The notes below the pieces were generated by a model that saw only the letters and a list, made by a program, of their open reading frames with translations, was not told the DNA's origin and did not search any database. Of a DNA stretch of 64,000 nt, positions 23,191 through 35,030 are shown piece after piece (the first letter of the stretch is position 1; every line of letters begins with the position of its first letter). This DNA comes from Morinoia aosen (Eukaryota; Arthropoda; Malacostraca; Amphipoda; Talitridae), in the NCBI GenBank assembly GCA_030386875.1, contig CM059564.1, forward strand, positions 41,126,075 to 41,190,074, in the 5' to 3' direction. Position numbers and translations under genes: made by a program.

Positions 23191-24134
23191 GCTTTCGGTA
23201 CAGGCACCGCAGTGATGACACGAGTCGGCAGCAGCCTCTGTTTCCGCGCCACCACCTCACGAAAGCCTCTAACGTCGCCACCAAATCGACTGTGCGGTTC
23301 CATTCAATGACGGGAAAGGGATTGAAATCAGGACTGAATAGCGTGCATATTGCGCCCAAGGATTTGCAAGGAGGTGCCGTTTTACTTTAGTGCCGAGATC
23401 TACAGTACTTTAGCTTTTTCCTTGCCACCGCCGCGCACGAGACTTGCTGACTCAGGTCCAGAATGAATATTGGCAAATGGCGAGTCTTTTGCGTTACTTT
23501 AGACAAGAGAATTTTGAGACAAAAATCGTTCCGCGCTGCCTCTCGAAGCTGCGGTGCTCTCAGCACTTGGGTCCTTTACTCCTGGAAACTTTAGTATTCT
23601 CATTTTTTTCTGCTTGAGCACTTTCTGCGCAACTTTCCACGCGATTATTTTAAAGTGAATAGTTATGACACAGATTGATACCATTGAAACGAACATGATT
23701 GAAAATCCTCTTGATGACGTAAATGACAAAATTGTTATCGGTAACATTTGTGTGACAAAATGAATCATCGTTTATATTCTTATTGAGAGCTCAAAAAAAA
23801 AGCTCAAATCGGTGATTGTCTTGCAGACGAGATATCAACTGCATTTCAATTTATGAGACTGATAAGTCAATAAAATTGTCCCGATCAATAAAGAACCACT
23901 GATGACCAAATTTTCTGTACATTGAGGGGACAACAATCGAAATACTGAATTACAAACATCTAACGCATTGTCAGAGCGTGACAATAAACTCTTCATCAAA
24001 ACGTCTGGTTGATATTTTTATTTTCTCTTCTAGGTTACCCTGTCCTCTTTTTAAGCTCATACAAGTCTCCATAAAGGCCCCTCTGCACCTCTGCCCCTCC
24101 GTATGCTCCCGCACGTCACACAAACTAATCAAAG
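23191..24134. other. No gene recognised
   Basis: A balanced stretch to about 23400 and AT-rich afterwards. Nothing recognisable. Confidence 0.45.
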
Positions 24135-24310
24135 AAACAATTTAAACAATTTATTCGCCACAAGCGATGCAGAAGTATATTGTTTCTTAAGTCTAGTAAA
24201 ATGGCCAAATTTGAGTATAGCTACCTGTGGACCCGATAAGTTCAGTGACTTCTAGGGCATTCTACCGCCAACGCTTTTCTAAGGTGTACAATTGTGTTTA
24301 ACATGTTTTT
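24135..24310 (-). mobile_element. Non-LTR retrotransposon 3' terminus, copy 2
   Basis: On the minus strand this is the 3' UTR end of the family seen at 1-760. It shares CTACCTGTGGACCCGA- and CTTAAGTCTAGTAAAATGG-type blocks (plus-strand view) and ends in the tail read on the plus strand as AAACAATTTAAACAATTTAT. Similarity to copy 1 stops at about 24310, so the copy is severely 5'-truncated and non-coding. Confidence 0.8.
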
Positions 24311-25154
24311 ACGCGTATGTTATCTGAATCTCTAGGTTGCTTTTTGTGCGTTCTCACTCTCTGAGGACCAATTTGATGTTAAAATTCCATAATTGCGAAA
24401 ATTCCGCGAGTCTGGTAATTGTGTTGACACTTGGTTTCGTACAGTGAATGTGATCATGAACATACGATGCGAATTACAAACTGTAACCCAAAATCTAGTT
24501 GGAGAAAGTTAGAATTTGTTAATGTCCATACGTAATCATCTTGCAGGAAAACTATCGTAAAGAGCTGTTGTTACAAATACAGGGCAAAAACGGTTTAGAA
24601 AGAGTCAAAACTTTATAAAAATATAGGCAAAACATTTACCAAGTATTGCAAAGCTTGAAATTTAGGTCGAGTTTGCAAGAACCCCAGAGAGGAAATTGGA
24701 TTGGGGAAATTGTTGCCCAAGTTTGGGGCAACGTTGCTGCATGACCTGAGCGTGACATTTCACCTTCTTTTTCCATAAGACGAAACCATGTAAAAAATGA
24801 AGGCGTAAACCTATTATTACATGAATTAAAATCTATAAAACGATCTGAAATGTTGAGCGCATACTTCTGTATTTCGTTCCTGTAGTACACCTTCCTGATT
24901 ATACGCAGGTTTTCACTAGTCCTTCTGGAAATAAAGTTTTAAGTTCTTTAGAGCTCCATGGTATTTGTAATGCATTGCCCCGTTAGAGCATCAAATTTTA
25001 CGTGAGTTGAAAAAATATTTAAAATTATTGAGCGCACAAACAATTCATCAGTAACTGCACTTTTACCATGCGGCTCTCGCTAGATATATTTTATTACATT
25101 TTGAAGAATCGGGTCGTTACTTACCACACTTGAGTTGAGCTCCATATCGGGTTA
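24311..25154. other. No gene recognised, AT-rich
   Basis: Nothing recognised. The 84-codon minus-strand frame at 24636-24890 is not recognisable. Confidence 0.4.
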
Positions 25155-25568
25155 TTTTGAATCGGATTAGATACCAAGGAATCGGAATGGGCTCAAGGAA
25201 TCATTCTAAGGAATCAAGGAGTCGGATAAAGGAATCAAGGAATCGAATCAAGGAGTCGGATAAAAAGGAATCAAGGAATCGAATCAAGGAACCAAATCAA
25301 GGAATAAAATCAAGGAATCAATCAAGGAATCAAATCAAGGAACCAAATCAAGGAATCAATCAAGGAATCAAATCAAGGACTAAAATCAAATAATCAAATC
25401 AAGGAATCGCACCAAAGAATCAAATCAATGAATCAAATCAATGAATCAAATCAAGGAATAAAATCAAATAATCAAATCAAGGAATCACATCAAAGAACCA
25501 AATCAATGAATCAAATCAATGAATCAAATCAAGGAATAAAATCAAGGAACCGAATCAAGGAATCGGAC
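25155..25568. repeat. AATCAAGG-type short tandem repeat with 79 bp higher-order unit
   Basis: Short irregular units of 11-13 bp of the form AAATCAAGGAATC. Within it a block of about 79 bp, starting AAAATCAAATAATCAAATC at about 25382, is repeated from about 25461. One frame stays open because units lack stops, giving an N/Q/K/S-rich peptide; no other support for coding. Confidence 0.9.
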
Positions 25569-25718
25569 CCTATTATCCCACATGAGTCGGTCGCCCACAT
25601 GCGCCCACATCGCCTCTGTACGCACTACATGACCCATGCCTCTCCTGACCAGGAATGCCACTCTCAACACCTGACGACACAGATCACCATTTATTGTTCT
25701 CCCAATTACTCCGTGGGT

Positions 25719-25885
25719 GCACGGTGGGGTCAAAATGATCCCAACTAAATTTTAAATTCAAAAAACTCTGGGTTTTATCCATGTATTTCAACATGACTTT
25801 GTGACTTTTCCCAAATAACAAACTGGTTAACCTTTGTGGGCTTTGTTATATTAAATAGGTTGGGGTCTAATTGACCCCGCGGTGT
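25719..25885. mobile_element. Possible TTAA-class MITE fragment
   Basis: ACGGTGGGGTCAAAATGATC (left) and the complement of the right end, ACCGCGGGGTCAATTAGACC, form an imperfect terminal inverted repeat of about 27 bp around about 110 bp of AT-rich DNA. GGGTCAAAATGACCC-like ends are common in piggyBac-type elements. Flanking TTAC words could be decayed TTAA target sites, but this is weak. Confidence 0.4.
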
Positions 25886-27399
25886 AAGTTTGTTTGAAAT
25901 AATATTGTGTTTCCACGGGCTAAATCCCAGTTCCGATCTGGAAATAGAAAATATTGATGTCGGAAATATTGAAATGTCGGAGAGGTTAAGGTATCTCAAA
26001 GCACTGTTAAAAAATTATTTAAACACTTTAAACAATTAAACACTTCTTATTAGAGTGGACTGTTATTACGGAACACCAACAAAAACAACTTCTCCAAGTT
26101 TACTCCTATTTGAATTTGACTCTAATTTATAAGTAATAGTTGGGAGAGAGTATAAAATTTGTAAGTACTCTCTAGAACGAGACAAACACTGCATTATTTT
26201 CTCCACATCTGGATGAGTTGCATTCAGACCAAGACAAACTCAGCGTATGATTGCAGTCATGCTTTCCAATTAACCGCTAAAGTTTATTGAAGCTAGCTAA
26301 TTGGAATAGGGTGGCTTTAGACTTACAGACGCTGGCAAACTTCACATTATTGAAAGCATTCGAACTCTGTGCTAACGCTAGAGCTTTCATGTGATCATGA
26401 ATTAATATATTTGAAACACCGAGAAGTTGAAGCGACGGTGAATTTCGTGGCATGAAAATTACACCAAAAACAACACGATCTGTTTCAAAGAATTTTGGTG
26501 CGAGTGAATGTCAGCGCAAATGACCTTATCAGACGATCAAATTTTTCTCTATCTAATGGCTTAAATCTAAACGAAGACTCCAGAAGAGAAATGCAAAAGT
26601 TTGACAAGCTGCGATTTAGAGAATTTGAAGGATTTTGAAACGCTTCAATTATCCTGTTCATCTAATTTTGACAACACAGTAAGTTCTGAAATATTCGGAG
26701 ACAAAAAGCGGGCCTCAGTCCAAAGGCATTGATCGCTCAGGCCGGAAGGGTGGTAGAAAAAGGTAAAATTTTAAAATCTTGATTAAAATCCTTGATTCGT
26801 TTATTCGAATTCTTGATTCCTCGATGTCATTTTCTACTGATGAATTACTTTTAATTTTCTGTGAAAATTACTTTCGGTGGTAGTTGAATCATACGCAAAA
26901 ATTGAAACACTACTGTGACTCAATCAGCATGTTTTTTTTAATATTTTGCCAAAAATCTCTCGCAAGATCGCTTTATGAGCATCGCATGTGAATAAAATTA
27001 TGTGGAAGCATTTTTCAAGCTTCACATCTATTAAAATTTAGATTTAAAGCACCGAAGCACACGAAAATCCCATTTTAATTAAGGCGCCATACGTTAAAGA
27101 AGTTAATTGCACTCGTTTTTTGTGCGTAATAATGGCTTCTAGATTTTGAAATGCACGTTGACATTTGAAGGCTCGGTGCATAATTCCATAAATTCCATGA
27201 GTGCTGACCTCACGGTCTCCTTACGATTTTTCAGGGCGAGACGTGGGAACAAAATTGTTCGTGACTGTATTGTAAGTGCCGACTCTGAGGTAAACACAGA
27301 AACATCAAACGTTCAAATCTCTTGAGCAAAACCCAATCAATTTTGACGTCTTATACACAACTACAGGCATAATCCACATAATAGGGCAATTTCCAATTA
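25886..27399. other. No gene recognised, AT-rich
   Basis: No gene or array. A more structured patch at about 27050-27200 contains CCCATTTTAATTAAGGCGCC, with a TAATTA core, and may be a small regulatory element. Confidence 0.4.
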
Positions 27400-27720
27400 T
27401 TATTTAAGTATATCCAGAAGTTGTGCGCGAGACTTTTTCCGTGAGAACTTGAGGGATGTTTGTGTTGCGCATGTGTTGCTTCAGCCCACACGAGTCAAGG
27501 CTTGAGTTGCAGGAGCCGCGTTGCCGCGACTCCAGGTGTGGCAGTATAAATTTGCACCTCTAAGCGATAACTGCCAGTTCAGTGCCATAATTTACATACA
27601 CCGATATGTATCGGCAAGTTTCGCCACTTCACGGGTCCAAAGTTGAGAGAAGAAGCGGGACGGAGAGCACGATGCACGAGACTGGTAATCGTACTCAATT
27701 TATCTTCATTGAATGAGAGA
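27400..27720. promoter_or_regulatory. Candidate regulatory island with TATA-like box
   Basis: Balanced composition with CGTTGCCGCGACTCC, a TATAAATT box at about 27544 and TTCAGTG about 35 bp downstream, slightly long for a TATA-Inr pair. It also contains the palindrome CCGATA-TG-TATCGG (about 27602-27615), which holds two opposed GATA words. No downstream reading frame is supported. Confidence 0.28.
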
Positions 27721-29454
27721 CAGAGAGTAAGAGAGAGGGTACTGTGTCTTGTGCATAAATTTTGACGACAGGGTTCGACGGAATCACGAAACGCTTAATT
27801 ATTTGGAATTCGTGCCCTGTGTATTCGTTTTAAAAGCATGCGTCCGTGTTTTGGTGTTTTCTAGCATTGCCATTTATCTAAATCTCCTTAAGTCACTGCA
27901 AGCGTGTTTAAAAATTTCATACACTGTTAGATAGCAAGCGCCACGTATTACTTCCTCATTCAATTACAGATCCATCATTGCACGGCCCAAACACTGCGCA
28001 CCCTGCTGTATAACCGACATGACCACTGCTAATCCTACGATAAATAAAGTATCCCCAGTACTTGTATGCTATGAATTGAGAATAAATTCAAAACTGCCAA
28101 TAAATAAGATCTTGCAGCGTCTGCACAAAAGGAGCTTGTGTGTCTTAGTCATTCCTGAATTCAGCAGTTTCTCTACGTTAAATTTTGCTACGAGATTTTG
28201 TTTAAAATGGCTCAGCTTTCAGCTGGCCCACTTTACGATTGTGAGATAACGTTTCACAGACTAAAATTCAAGTATTCATAGCGCTGTCTGACATGATTAA
28301 AAACTAAGATTGCTTCGTTAAAGAACGAACTTTAAGACGCTAACTTTAGACTGTCATCAAAAATGCAGTTTATTTTTCAATAATTTAATGAGCAACTACA
28401 AAGCTATGACAAATTTTCATGGACTGGATTCAGATTTGTTTTAAAGCAAATATAAAGTCCAGCTCCTGAAAATGTTGGGATACGAAGATATGAGAGTATA
28501 CGGTGCGCATTGCACCAACATATTCGAACATTTCTAGGCGATGGATTTCAGTAGCTTATATTACCACATTAACACTTCGAAAATAGGACATTTAGGAAGG
28601 TGGAAATACGTTCTCCCATTTCACTAACACTTTTCACGAAAAGTCTACGGGCATTAAGACACGCATTTCAGTTACAGTACCTGCAGGGACAGTAATAAAG
28701 ACTGGCAGTGGTATGGATAAAAAAATCACGCTGAGGAAGGACTGAACGAACGTTGATGTGCGTGTTTATTTTTATGATTCTTCAATTCAGTAATTTGTAT
28801 GTTATGGAGGGAAAATAAATTGTAATTTCCTCTATGAAGTCGAAAATAAATATTCTGTATTGCATAAAATTTACAGTGGCTACGTAGCGAGCTAACTGAA
28901 ATCCGGCGTTTAGAGATGGGAAATAAGAAAATCTAATCAGTTTTTCAAAAAAATATGTATCAATTTCTTCCAAAAATTGAGTGTAAGTTTGGTAATTTTC
29001 CTCTGAAATTTTGTTTACTCTAAAAGTTCCATTTTCTATATAATGATTTCGTGAAATTGAGTTTGGCAGTAAAATTTGAATCGTTAAAGACTAAAGGCAA
29101 TAAAAAATCTCATATTAGACATTCCAAAAGTACTAAATAAATCATACCAAACAATGAACTCCAGATAAGAACGTTACTTATGCAAAAGAGAGCACATGAC
29201 AGCAGCCAGCATCAATCTAATGGTTCAAAGAATGAATTACGCCAATGGAGCTACACACACCGCTGCAAAAACTGTGGCGCAAATTACCACAACGTGACTT
29301 CGCGAGCTAGGACAATTACTTATACGAATAATTCAAAATTTCCCTTTTCTTTATCCCTCTTTCAGAGCGATCGATGTCTTAGAACTGAGGCCCTTCAGAG
29401 GTTTTGGTTGGGGATTGCAGCTTGTCGTATAAATTTTGGCCAGTGCTGGGCAGG
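27721..29454. other. No gene recognised, AT-rich
   Basis: No convincing frames. The 29180-29521 frame (113 codons) runs through the promoter-like site described next and has no recognisable motif. Confidence 0.4.
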
Positions 29455-29482
29455 TATAAAAGGCAAGCGCTGCTTCCTCAGG
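29455..29482 (+). promoter_or_regulatory. Possible TATA box
   Basis: GTATAAAAGGC with the first T at 29455 is a textbook TATA box. A TCAG initiator-like word has its A at 29480, 25 bp downstream, shorter than usual. The nearest ATG is followed at once by a stop. Donor-like words (CAGTAAGT, GCAGTAAGTG) occur at about 29577 and 29632. Evidence for transcription is weak. Confidence 0.25.
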
Positions 29483-30439
29483 AGTGGTCGCAGTAGCTGC
29501 TATAGGCACTGGTCGATGTAAACTGTAGTAGTAACTGCATTCCGTTACTTTGTACGTTGTGATTTCTGTGAGACGGACAGTAAGTTACGTACAATACTTT
29601 GTATAACAAACCGCCAGACTCAAAAATTATAGCAGTAAGTGAAGACACAAAGACCGAGAAAACAAGTAAAGCAACAGTAACAGAATCCTGCTGTGTTGTT
29701 TGGCAAGACTGCAGTGAAACGGGCACTAAGGTACACAAAAATATATCACATGATAGATCATCTCACACAAAAACGCCAGCAGTTGGCGTCGAAGCGACGG
29801 CCTGAGTAACAACAAGAAGAGCATGAGCAGCAAGAACAGCATCAGCAGCCCGCAGATGCCTGGAATCGCAATCTTACCTCAATAGATTCGACAAACTCGG
29901 AGAGCAGACTTGTTAAAAACTTGGCCGGAATCCGCATCGAAGTTGGCAAGAGCGGTCGTGCGGTGCGCCGTGCAGTGTAAAGCACTTAGGGCTGCGGCTC
30001 CTGTATGCCGTAGCGCCAGATCCGCAGGAAATACCAATAAACTTTTGCCCAGCTCAAAGGCGCCATTTTATAGATTCACTTCTCTCACTCAACCAACGTA
30101 AAAGTATCTAGAAATGCTTTTCTTACAGCACGCTTTCTCAATTTATCAATACGAGTTTGAGTGTATCAAAATCGAATAAGGAAAGATAGGTCTTCATTCA
30201 TCAAATCAGGATGCATCGTTTTACCTTCGTGAAGCTGCGGCATGTGAATGAAGGGAAACGGCATCGAACTTTCAGTGATATAAACCCTCAAATATAGGTC
30301 TTCAACCTGAGCTGTACACACCTAATAACTTACTCTCAGGTATTTTGCTGTTCAATCTGAGAGTAAGTGAAATTTGAACAGCGCCTTTATTTTGTTAGGC
30401 CTTTATTTTAGGCTGAGCGAGGTACCGAGGGAGGTGCAA
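29483..30439. other. No gene recognised
   Basis: The 29599-29805 frame (68 codons) is threonine/lysine-rich but unrecognised. A balanced patch lies at 29800-30060. Confidence 0.35.
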
Positions 30440-30700
30440 AAGGAATAGAACTGCCCTCGATCGACAGGAATGAAATTCCAGCTTCACAAAGCGCCCGACT
30501 AAGCACCATGCATAAATTAAGACACGGAATTCAAAGGGGCCAAGAAGCACTGCCATTCTATTCAAAGTGAGCAGATAAACGCCTCTTTGGAGAGTGCCTT
30601 AAACTCACGCTCCCCTGCCCAGGCTGCCTTCTACTCACCCTAGTTTTTGCCCTGGTGCTATAATTGGCGTGCAACTCAGGCATCTGCCTTGTGTGGAGCT

Positions 30701-30735
<35 letters not shown>

Positions 30736-30870
30736 GAGCTGCCTTACATTGCTCTACCAATACCCTTCGCATCTATTAGATGAGGGAAGATCTTTTGAGT
30801 AATTAGATCAGTAGCTCTGCCTGAACGGGGAGATCGCTGGGGCCGGTCACCAGTCCTTGCCCACTGCAAC
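30440..30870. promoter_or_regulatory. Candidate regulatory island with (TC)n
   Basis: Balanced composition with CCATGCATAAATTAAGAC, GTGCTATAATTGGCG, TGAGTAATTAGATC and a (TC)n microsatellite at about 30702-30732, which could act as a GAGA-factor-type site. No coding frame. Function is inferred. Confidence 0.25.
30702..30732. repeat. (TC)n microsatellite
   Basis: About 15 uninterrupted TC dinucleotides. Confidence 0.95.
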
Positions 30871-31394
30871 TTTCTTGTCGTGTTGTTATCAAAGGAGAGA
30901 CCCGCACACGATCAACACACTATTTGACATAATTAAAATATATAATGTGTGTTAAGAGAAATAATAATCGCTTCCAAATCGCTTGAGAGTCACGTTAACT
31001 CTTTCACGAAAATACGTCTTTTGAGCAGCCATTTCTTTCGATCGGAGAAAAGTTAATGATCTAAACTTACTATTCAAAAAGTGGTGCATTCACGGACGGT
31101 GGAGCACGTAATTAATATTTTTACGTGAATATAAAAGAAACATCATAATGTAGTGGACAGAAATATCTACTGGGTTGTCAACCCACGTATCTTTAGGGGC
31201 ATTTCTATCAATCCTCCAGAGCATCTAAATATGTACAGTTCTGTGTCTTCACACACACACATAAAACACTATAACACCTGTTGGTTTTCGTCTACTGTCC
31301 ATGGATGCGTCTTATCCTCCATTTGAGAAGAATAAACTTGAACAGGCTTACGCCAAATAGAAAATATGCTATTCACAAATACCACGTGAGAATT
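30871..31394. other. No gene recognised, AT-rich
   Basis: Nothing recognised apart from a short CA tract near 31253. Confidence 0.45.
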
Positions 31395-31658
31395 TACGCG
31401 CTCTAAAACTTGAGTCTTTTGTAGTGCTGCTAGATATCGCAATCATTGTGCAAGTAACTAGTGCCCTGATGGGCAGTGCTGCTACCTCTGTCACTTGGTC
31501 ACGCTGTCTTTGCAACTTGACGCGCTCTAATTTCGACAATATGGTTGAAGACAGAGACTTCAATTACTGCCCTACTTCAATTAATTTGGAGCGTTGTATT
31601 TTCGCTGCTTTTTAGCACGCGATGAATAATCATGTTGCTCACGATTTCATCGCGGTTA
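31395..31658. repeat. Dispersed repeat, copy A (one 127 bp unit plus tail)
   Basis: One unit (GCGCTCTAAAACTTGAGTC ... GGTCACGCTGTC...CAACTTGACGCG) is followed by a tail from 31529 (TTTCGACAATATGGTTGAAG ... ATTTCATCGCGGTTA). The same order, with the unit amplified, occurs at 32856-33540. On the minus strand the unit has an open frame of about 64 codons seen in both places; its peptide (VKLxRQRDQVTEVAALPI...) is not recognised. Confidence 0.85.
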
Positions 31659-32337
31659 CAGGAAACACTCAGGAAACGTCCTCAACTGAATTTCTGTTAA
31701 ATTTGAAAGTTGAGATTGTTGAAAAGTTGAATTTCTCAACTTTTTATCCCGAAATCATTCCCGAAAATTTTACGCTTAAGGGGTAAGTTTAAAGCGAAAT
31801 ATTTCCTTACGATTGAGCGTTTGGGGAATAAATTGCAAATGGTGTACATCGAGAGGAGGCCCCACATCGCTAGGCACAAGTCGTATCCCCAGATAAGCAG
31901 CAGATAAACACTGCTAAAATACGGCTGATGCTTGCCGTGGGCTTCGCTCACAAAGAAGGCACGCAACTCCTGATACGACACCCTCAGGAATTTGAATACA
32001 CGAGGCTCACGCTCGAGTGCTTAAATCCCAAATAGTTGTGCAAAAATGTACTCATTGATGCTTCCAAACACGTCCCATCAAGTTTTGCAGCTACACAATA
32101 ATGTGAAAGCAATTATGGATAATAATATGCTCTCAAATGATAAATAATGCCCGGAGAGAGCTTGTCCAGGTGAATTGAGAAATTTTCACTCCAAATTATG
32201 AGAAAAGACTGACATACCAAAAAATTGACTTCAGTGGTAGTTTACTTTACTGTACCCTTTTGCACTACATTCGATGATGAGGACATGGCTAGCTATACTA
32301 GGTTTTTGAAATCATACATTGTACAGGACTTCCTTTC
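31659..32337. other. No gene recognised
   Basis: AT-rich spacer between two repeats. The minus-strand frame at 31736-31981 has no motif I recognise. Confidence 0.4.
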
Positions 32338-32630
32338 GATATGGGTGCGTGCATCGGACCGAATGCGGTGCTGAGTTGGAAGTAAGAGAACGAGGTGAGG
32401 AGCCAGAGTTCAGCTATAGGTACGTGCACCGGACCGAATGCGGTGCTGAGTTGGAAGTAAGAGTACGAGGTGAGGAGCCAGAGTTCAGCTATAGGTACGT
32501 GCACCGGACCGAATGCGGTGCTGAGTTGGAAGTAAGAGTACGAGGTGAGGAGCCGGAGTTCAGCTATAGATAGGTACGTGCACCGGACCGAATGCGACGC
32601 TGAGTTGCAAGTAAGAGAACGAGGCGCCGC
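32338..32630. repeat. 75 bp tandem repeat, nearly four units
   Basis: The unit contains GTACGTGCACCGGACCGAAT, GCGGTGCTGAGTTGGAAGTA, AGAGTACGAGGTGAGGAGCC and GAGTTCAGCTATAG. Units 1-3 are almost identical; unit 4 is diverged and cut short. The 75 bp period equals 25 codons and the plus frame is open (VHRTECGAELEVRVRGEEPE), but it ends at a TAG as the array decays. No gene is called. Confidence 0.95.
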
Positions 32631-32855
32631 AAAATCCTACGAAATGGAGTGAGCGCAGTAGGGCATGCGGTGCTGCAGAGCGCGCACCTGCGTCGAGAAA
32701 TAAGCGCAGCGTGAGGGTGTCCTAAAAGCTGACTGAGTTGTCTCCCCAATTTGCAGGATAATGAAGTGTTTGTACAGCAACTGAGGCCGCGATAACAAGC
32801 GCAATCAACACGCCTGGGCTGCCTCTACCAGCTCCTCTTCCACGACCTCAGTGCC

Positions 32856-33540
32856 GCGAGTAACTAGCGCCCTGAGGGGCAGTGCTGTTACCTCTGTCAT
32901 GCGGTCACGCTGTCTTCGCAACTTGACGCGCTTTATAACTTGAGTCTTTGTAGAGGGTGCTGCCAGATGTTGCAATCATTGTGCGAGTAACTAGTGCCTT
33001 GAATGGCAGTGCTGCTACCTCTGTCATGCGGTCACGCTGTCTTCGCAACTTGACGCGCTTTAAAACTTGAGTCCTTTGTAGTGCTGCGAGATATCGCAAT
33101 CATTGTGCAAGTAACTAGTGCCTTGATGGGCAGTGCTGCTACCTCTGTCACTTGGTCACGCTGTCTTCGCAACTTGACGCGCTCTAAAACTTGAGTCTTT
33201 GTAGAGGTTGCTGCCAGAAGTTGCAATCATTGTGCGTGTAACTAGCGCCCTGAGGGCAATGCAGTTACCTCTGTTGTACCGTAAGCGGTTACGCTGTGTT
33301 CGGAACTTGACGTTCCTTCCTTTGAGGACCGGCTCGGGTGCTGCCAGATGTAGTGATCATATCAGTGGTAACCCGCAGGTCATGTTAATGCGGGAATATT
33401 TTACCTCTCTCGATAATTTCGACAATATGGTTGAAGACAGAGACTTCAATAACTGCCACCGCATAATTTGGAGCGTTGTATTTTCGCTGCGCTTTAGCAC
33501 GTGATGAATAATCATGTTGCTCACTATTTCATCGCGGTTA
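32856..33540. repeat. Dispersed repeat, copy B (127 bp unit amplified about 4x plus tail)
   Basis: ACTTGACG words mark units at about 32921, 33048, 33172 and 33305 (periods 127, 124, 133). The last unit is followed by about 100 bp absent from copy A and then by the shared tail (33415-33540). Units carry CTGCCAGA(T/A)GTTGCAATCATTG and GTAACTAG(T/C)GCC. Copy B looks like a tandemly expanded version of copy A, about 1.9 kb away in the same orientation. Confidence 0.9.
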
Positions 33541-34370
33541 ATTACTCAGCAGAATGTAGAACGCACACAAGTTGGGTTCAAACTAAATATTTGTTGTCTC
33601 AGTTTTACGACTGTGCGCGTGCAAACCACGGTGGGACTGCAGAAAACGCCGTTCAATGTTTGTAACGAGTGGGAATTTTGAGTGTGTTTTCAAGACACTT
33701 TTTTTACACTGTCAGCTGGGGCTTTGTTACTAAAATTTTGATACATCCACAGCACAGGAAACTATGTGCAGTGAATTACAACGCACGATAGAAGTTTGTT
33801 AAAGAGGTCAATTGACGATACTTTCCTCACACGGCACGTGCAAAAGGCCTGAATGCACAACCTGTTGGGACCGAAAAGAACCGAGCTAATTAGCTACAAG
33901 ATGCGACTACGCGCTCCACAACCGTTCCAATGATGCGTGGAAGCTACCATCACTTTTGCTCATGCGGAAGTCCCCGAAGCATTTGTTTAAAAATATCATC
34001 ACCTCATTTTCATCACTTGGAATTCTTATGAAGACCATTTAAGAATCCTCTCGACATTCAACTTTTCCTCGTGAAAAAACATCCCTCGAAAATTCCATAA
34101 ACATGGTTGTACGAAACAAATAAGGTTTATCATGGTGCGCACATCACCGCCGTGTTCCGCATCCAGTTAGCTTGAGCCGAGTGTCGTGTGTCACAGAGCG
34201 CTTTGTATGCCTCGTTATTGCAAAGGTCAAAGCATCTGCTGCAACTCTTCTTGGTGAGGCTGTGTGGGGCTCAGAGCAGCTCATGGTAACCTGGTGCGGT
34301 GCTGCTGGTGCCTAAGGTGCTGTTGTAGGCATTGTTGAATGGAAGCACAGGTGCTGCTGTGTGGAAGCAC
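33541..34370. other. No gene recognised
   Basis: AT-rich with a GCTG-rich patch at 34200-34360. No coding frame. Confidence 0.4.
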
Positions 34371-34404
34371 TATATATACGCCAGGGAGACATGGCTGTGC
34401 CACA
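34371..34404 (+). promoter_or_regulatory. Possible TATA box
   Basis: TATATATACG starts at 34371 in a GC-richer context (GTGGAAGCAC upstream, CCAGGGAGAC downstream), and a CCACATT initiator-like word has its A at about 34402, 31 bp away. No downstream frame is supported. Confidence 0.22.
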
Positions 34405-34825
34405 TTTAACCCTATGAAGACAAAATTTTTGCTTATGAACTAAATATTTTATTAATTTCTCTTGAATAATCATTTCTGAAATCCAGTTAGGCGTGAGCAT
34501 TTCATCGACGCATTTAGAATATAAGGACGATGTGAGTGATTTCTTAACTTCGTTCAGTAAGGACGGTGGGCGATAGAGGTTGAGGCATCAAGTGTCGCTA
34601 TATTATTACGGGTCTTGAGCACAAAAGAAGATCCAACGTCTTCAGCAGCTGTCCTGAAGCAGAAAACATCTATGAAAACAGCATCTTCAAACTAACGTAC
34701 GAGAAAATAAATGAGGATTCTCAATGATTGTCTTTAGAATTGCAGCACCCACAGAAAAGTAGAAAGCAACACAAAATGAGCATGAACTGCAAAATTGCAC
34801 ACGTATCTCTAAATAGCAGAAGACA

Positions 34826-35030
34826 CCACCAGCAGAGCAGCAGCTGCAGAGGAGCAAAAGGCAGCAAGCAGCACCAGCAGAGCAGCAGAAGGCAGGAAAG
34901 CAGTAGCTGCAGAGAAGCAGAAGGCAGCAGAGCAGCAGCTGCAGAGCAGCAGAAGGCGGCTGAGCAGCAGCTGCAGAGAAGCAGAAGGCAGCACCAGCAG
35001 AGCAGCAGAAGGCGGCTGAGCAGCGCCTTG
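34826..35030. repeat. CAG/GCA-rich compound repeat
   Basis: Imperfect GCA trinucleotides interspersed with CTGCAGAG and AAGGC words. A block starting GCACCAGCAGAGCAGCAGAA occurs at 34871 and again at 34991, 120 bp apart. It lies in a minus-strand frame of about 201 codons (34721-35326) rich in Leu/Cys/Ala from the repeat; the non-repeat half is unrecognised, so I do not call a gene. Confidence 0.85.

Noticed and set aside
22529-23390. Plus-strand frames of 228-271 codons encoding hydrophobic or Cys/Pro-rich 15-residue repeats
   Set aside because: They are by-products of a stop-free 45 bp minisatellite; all frames are open and the array shifts phase at two 46 bp units, which a real coding repeat would not tolerate.
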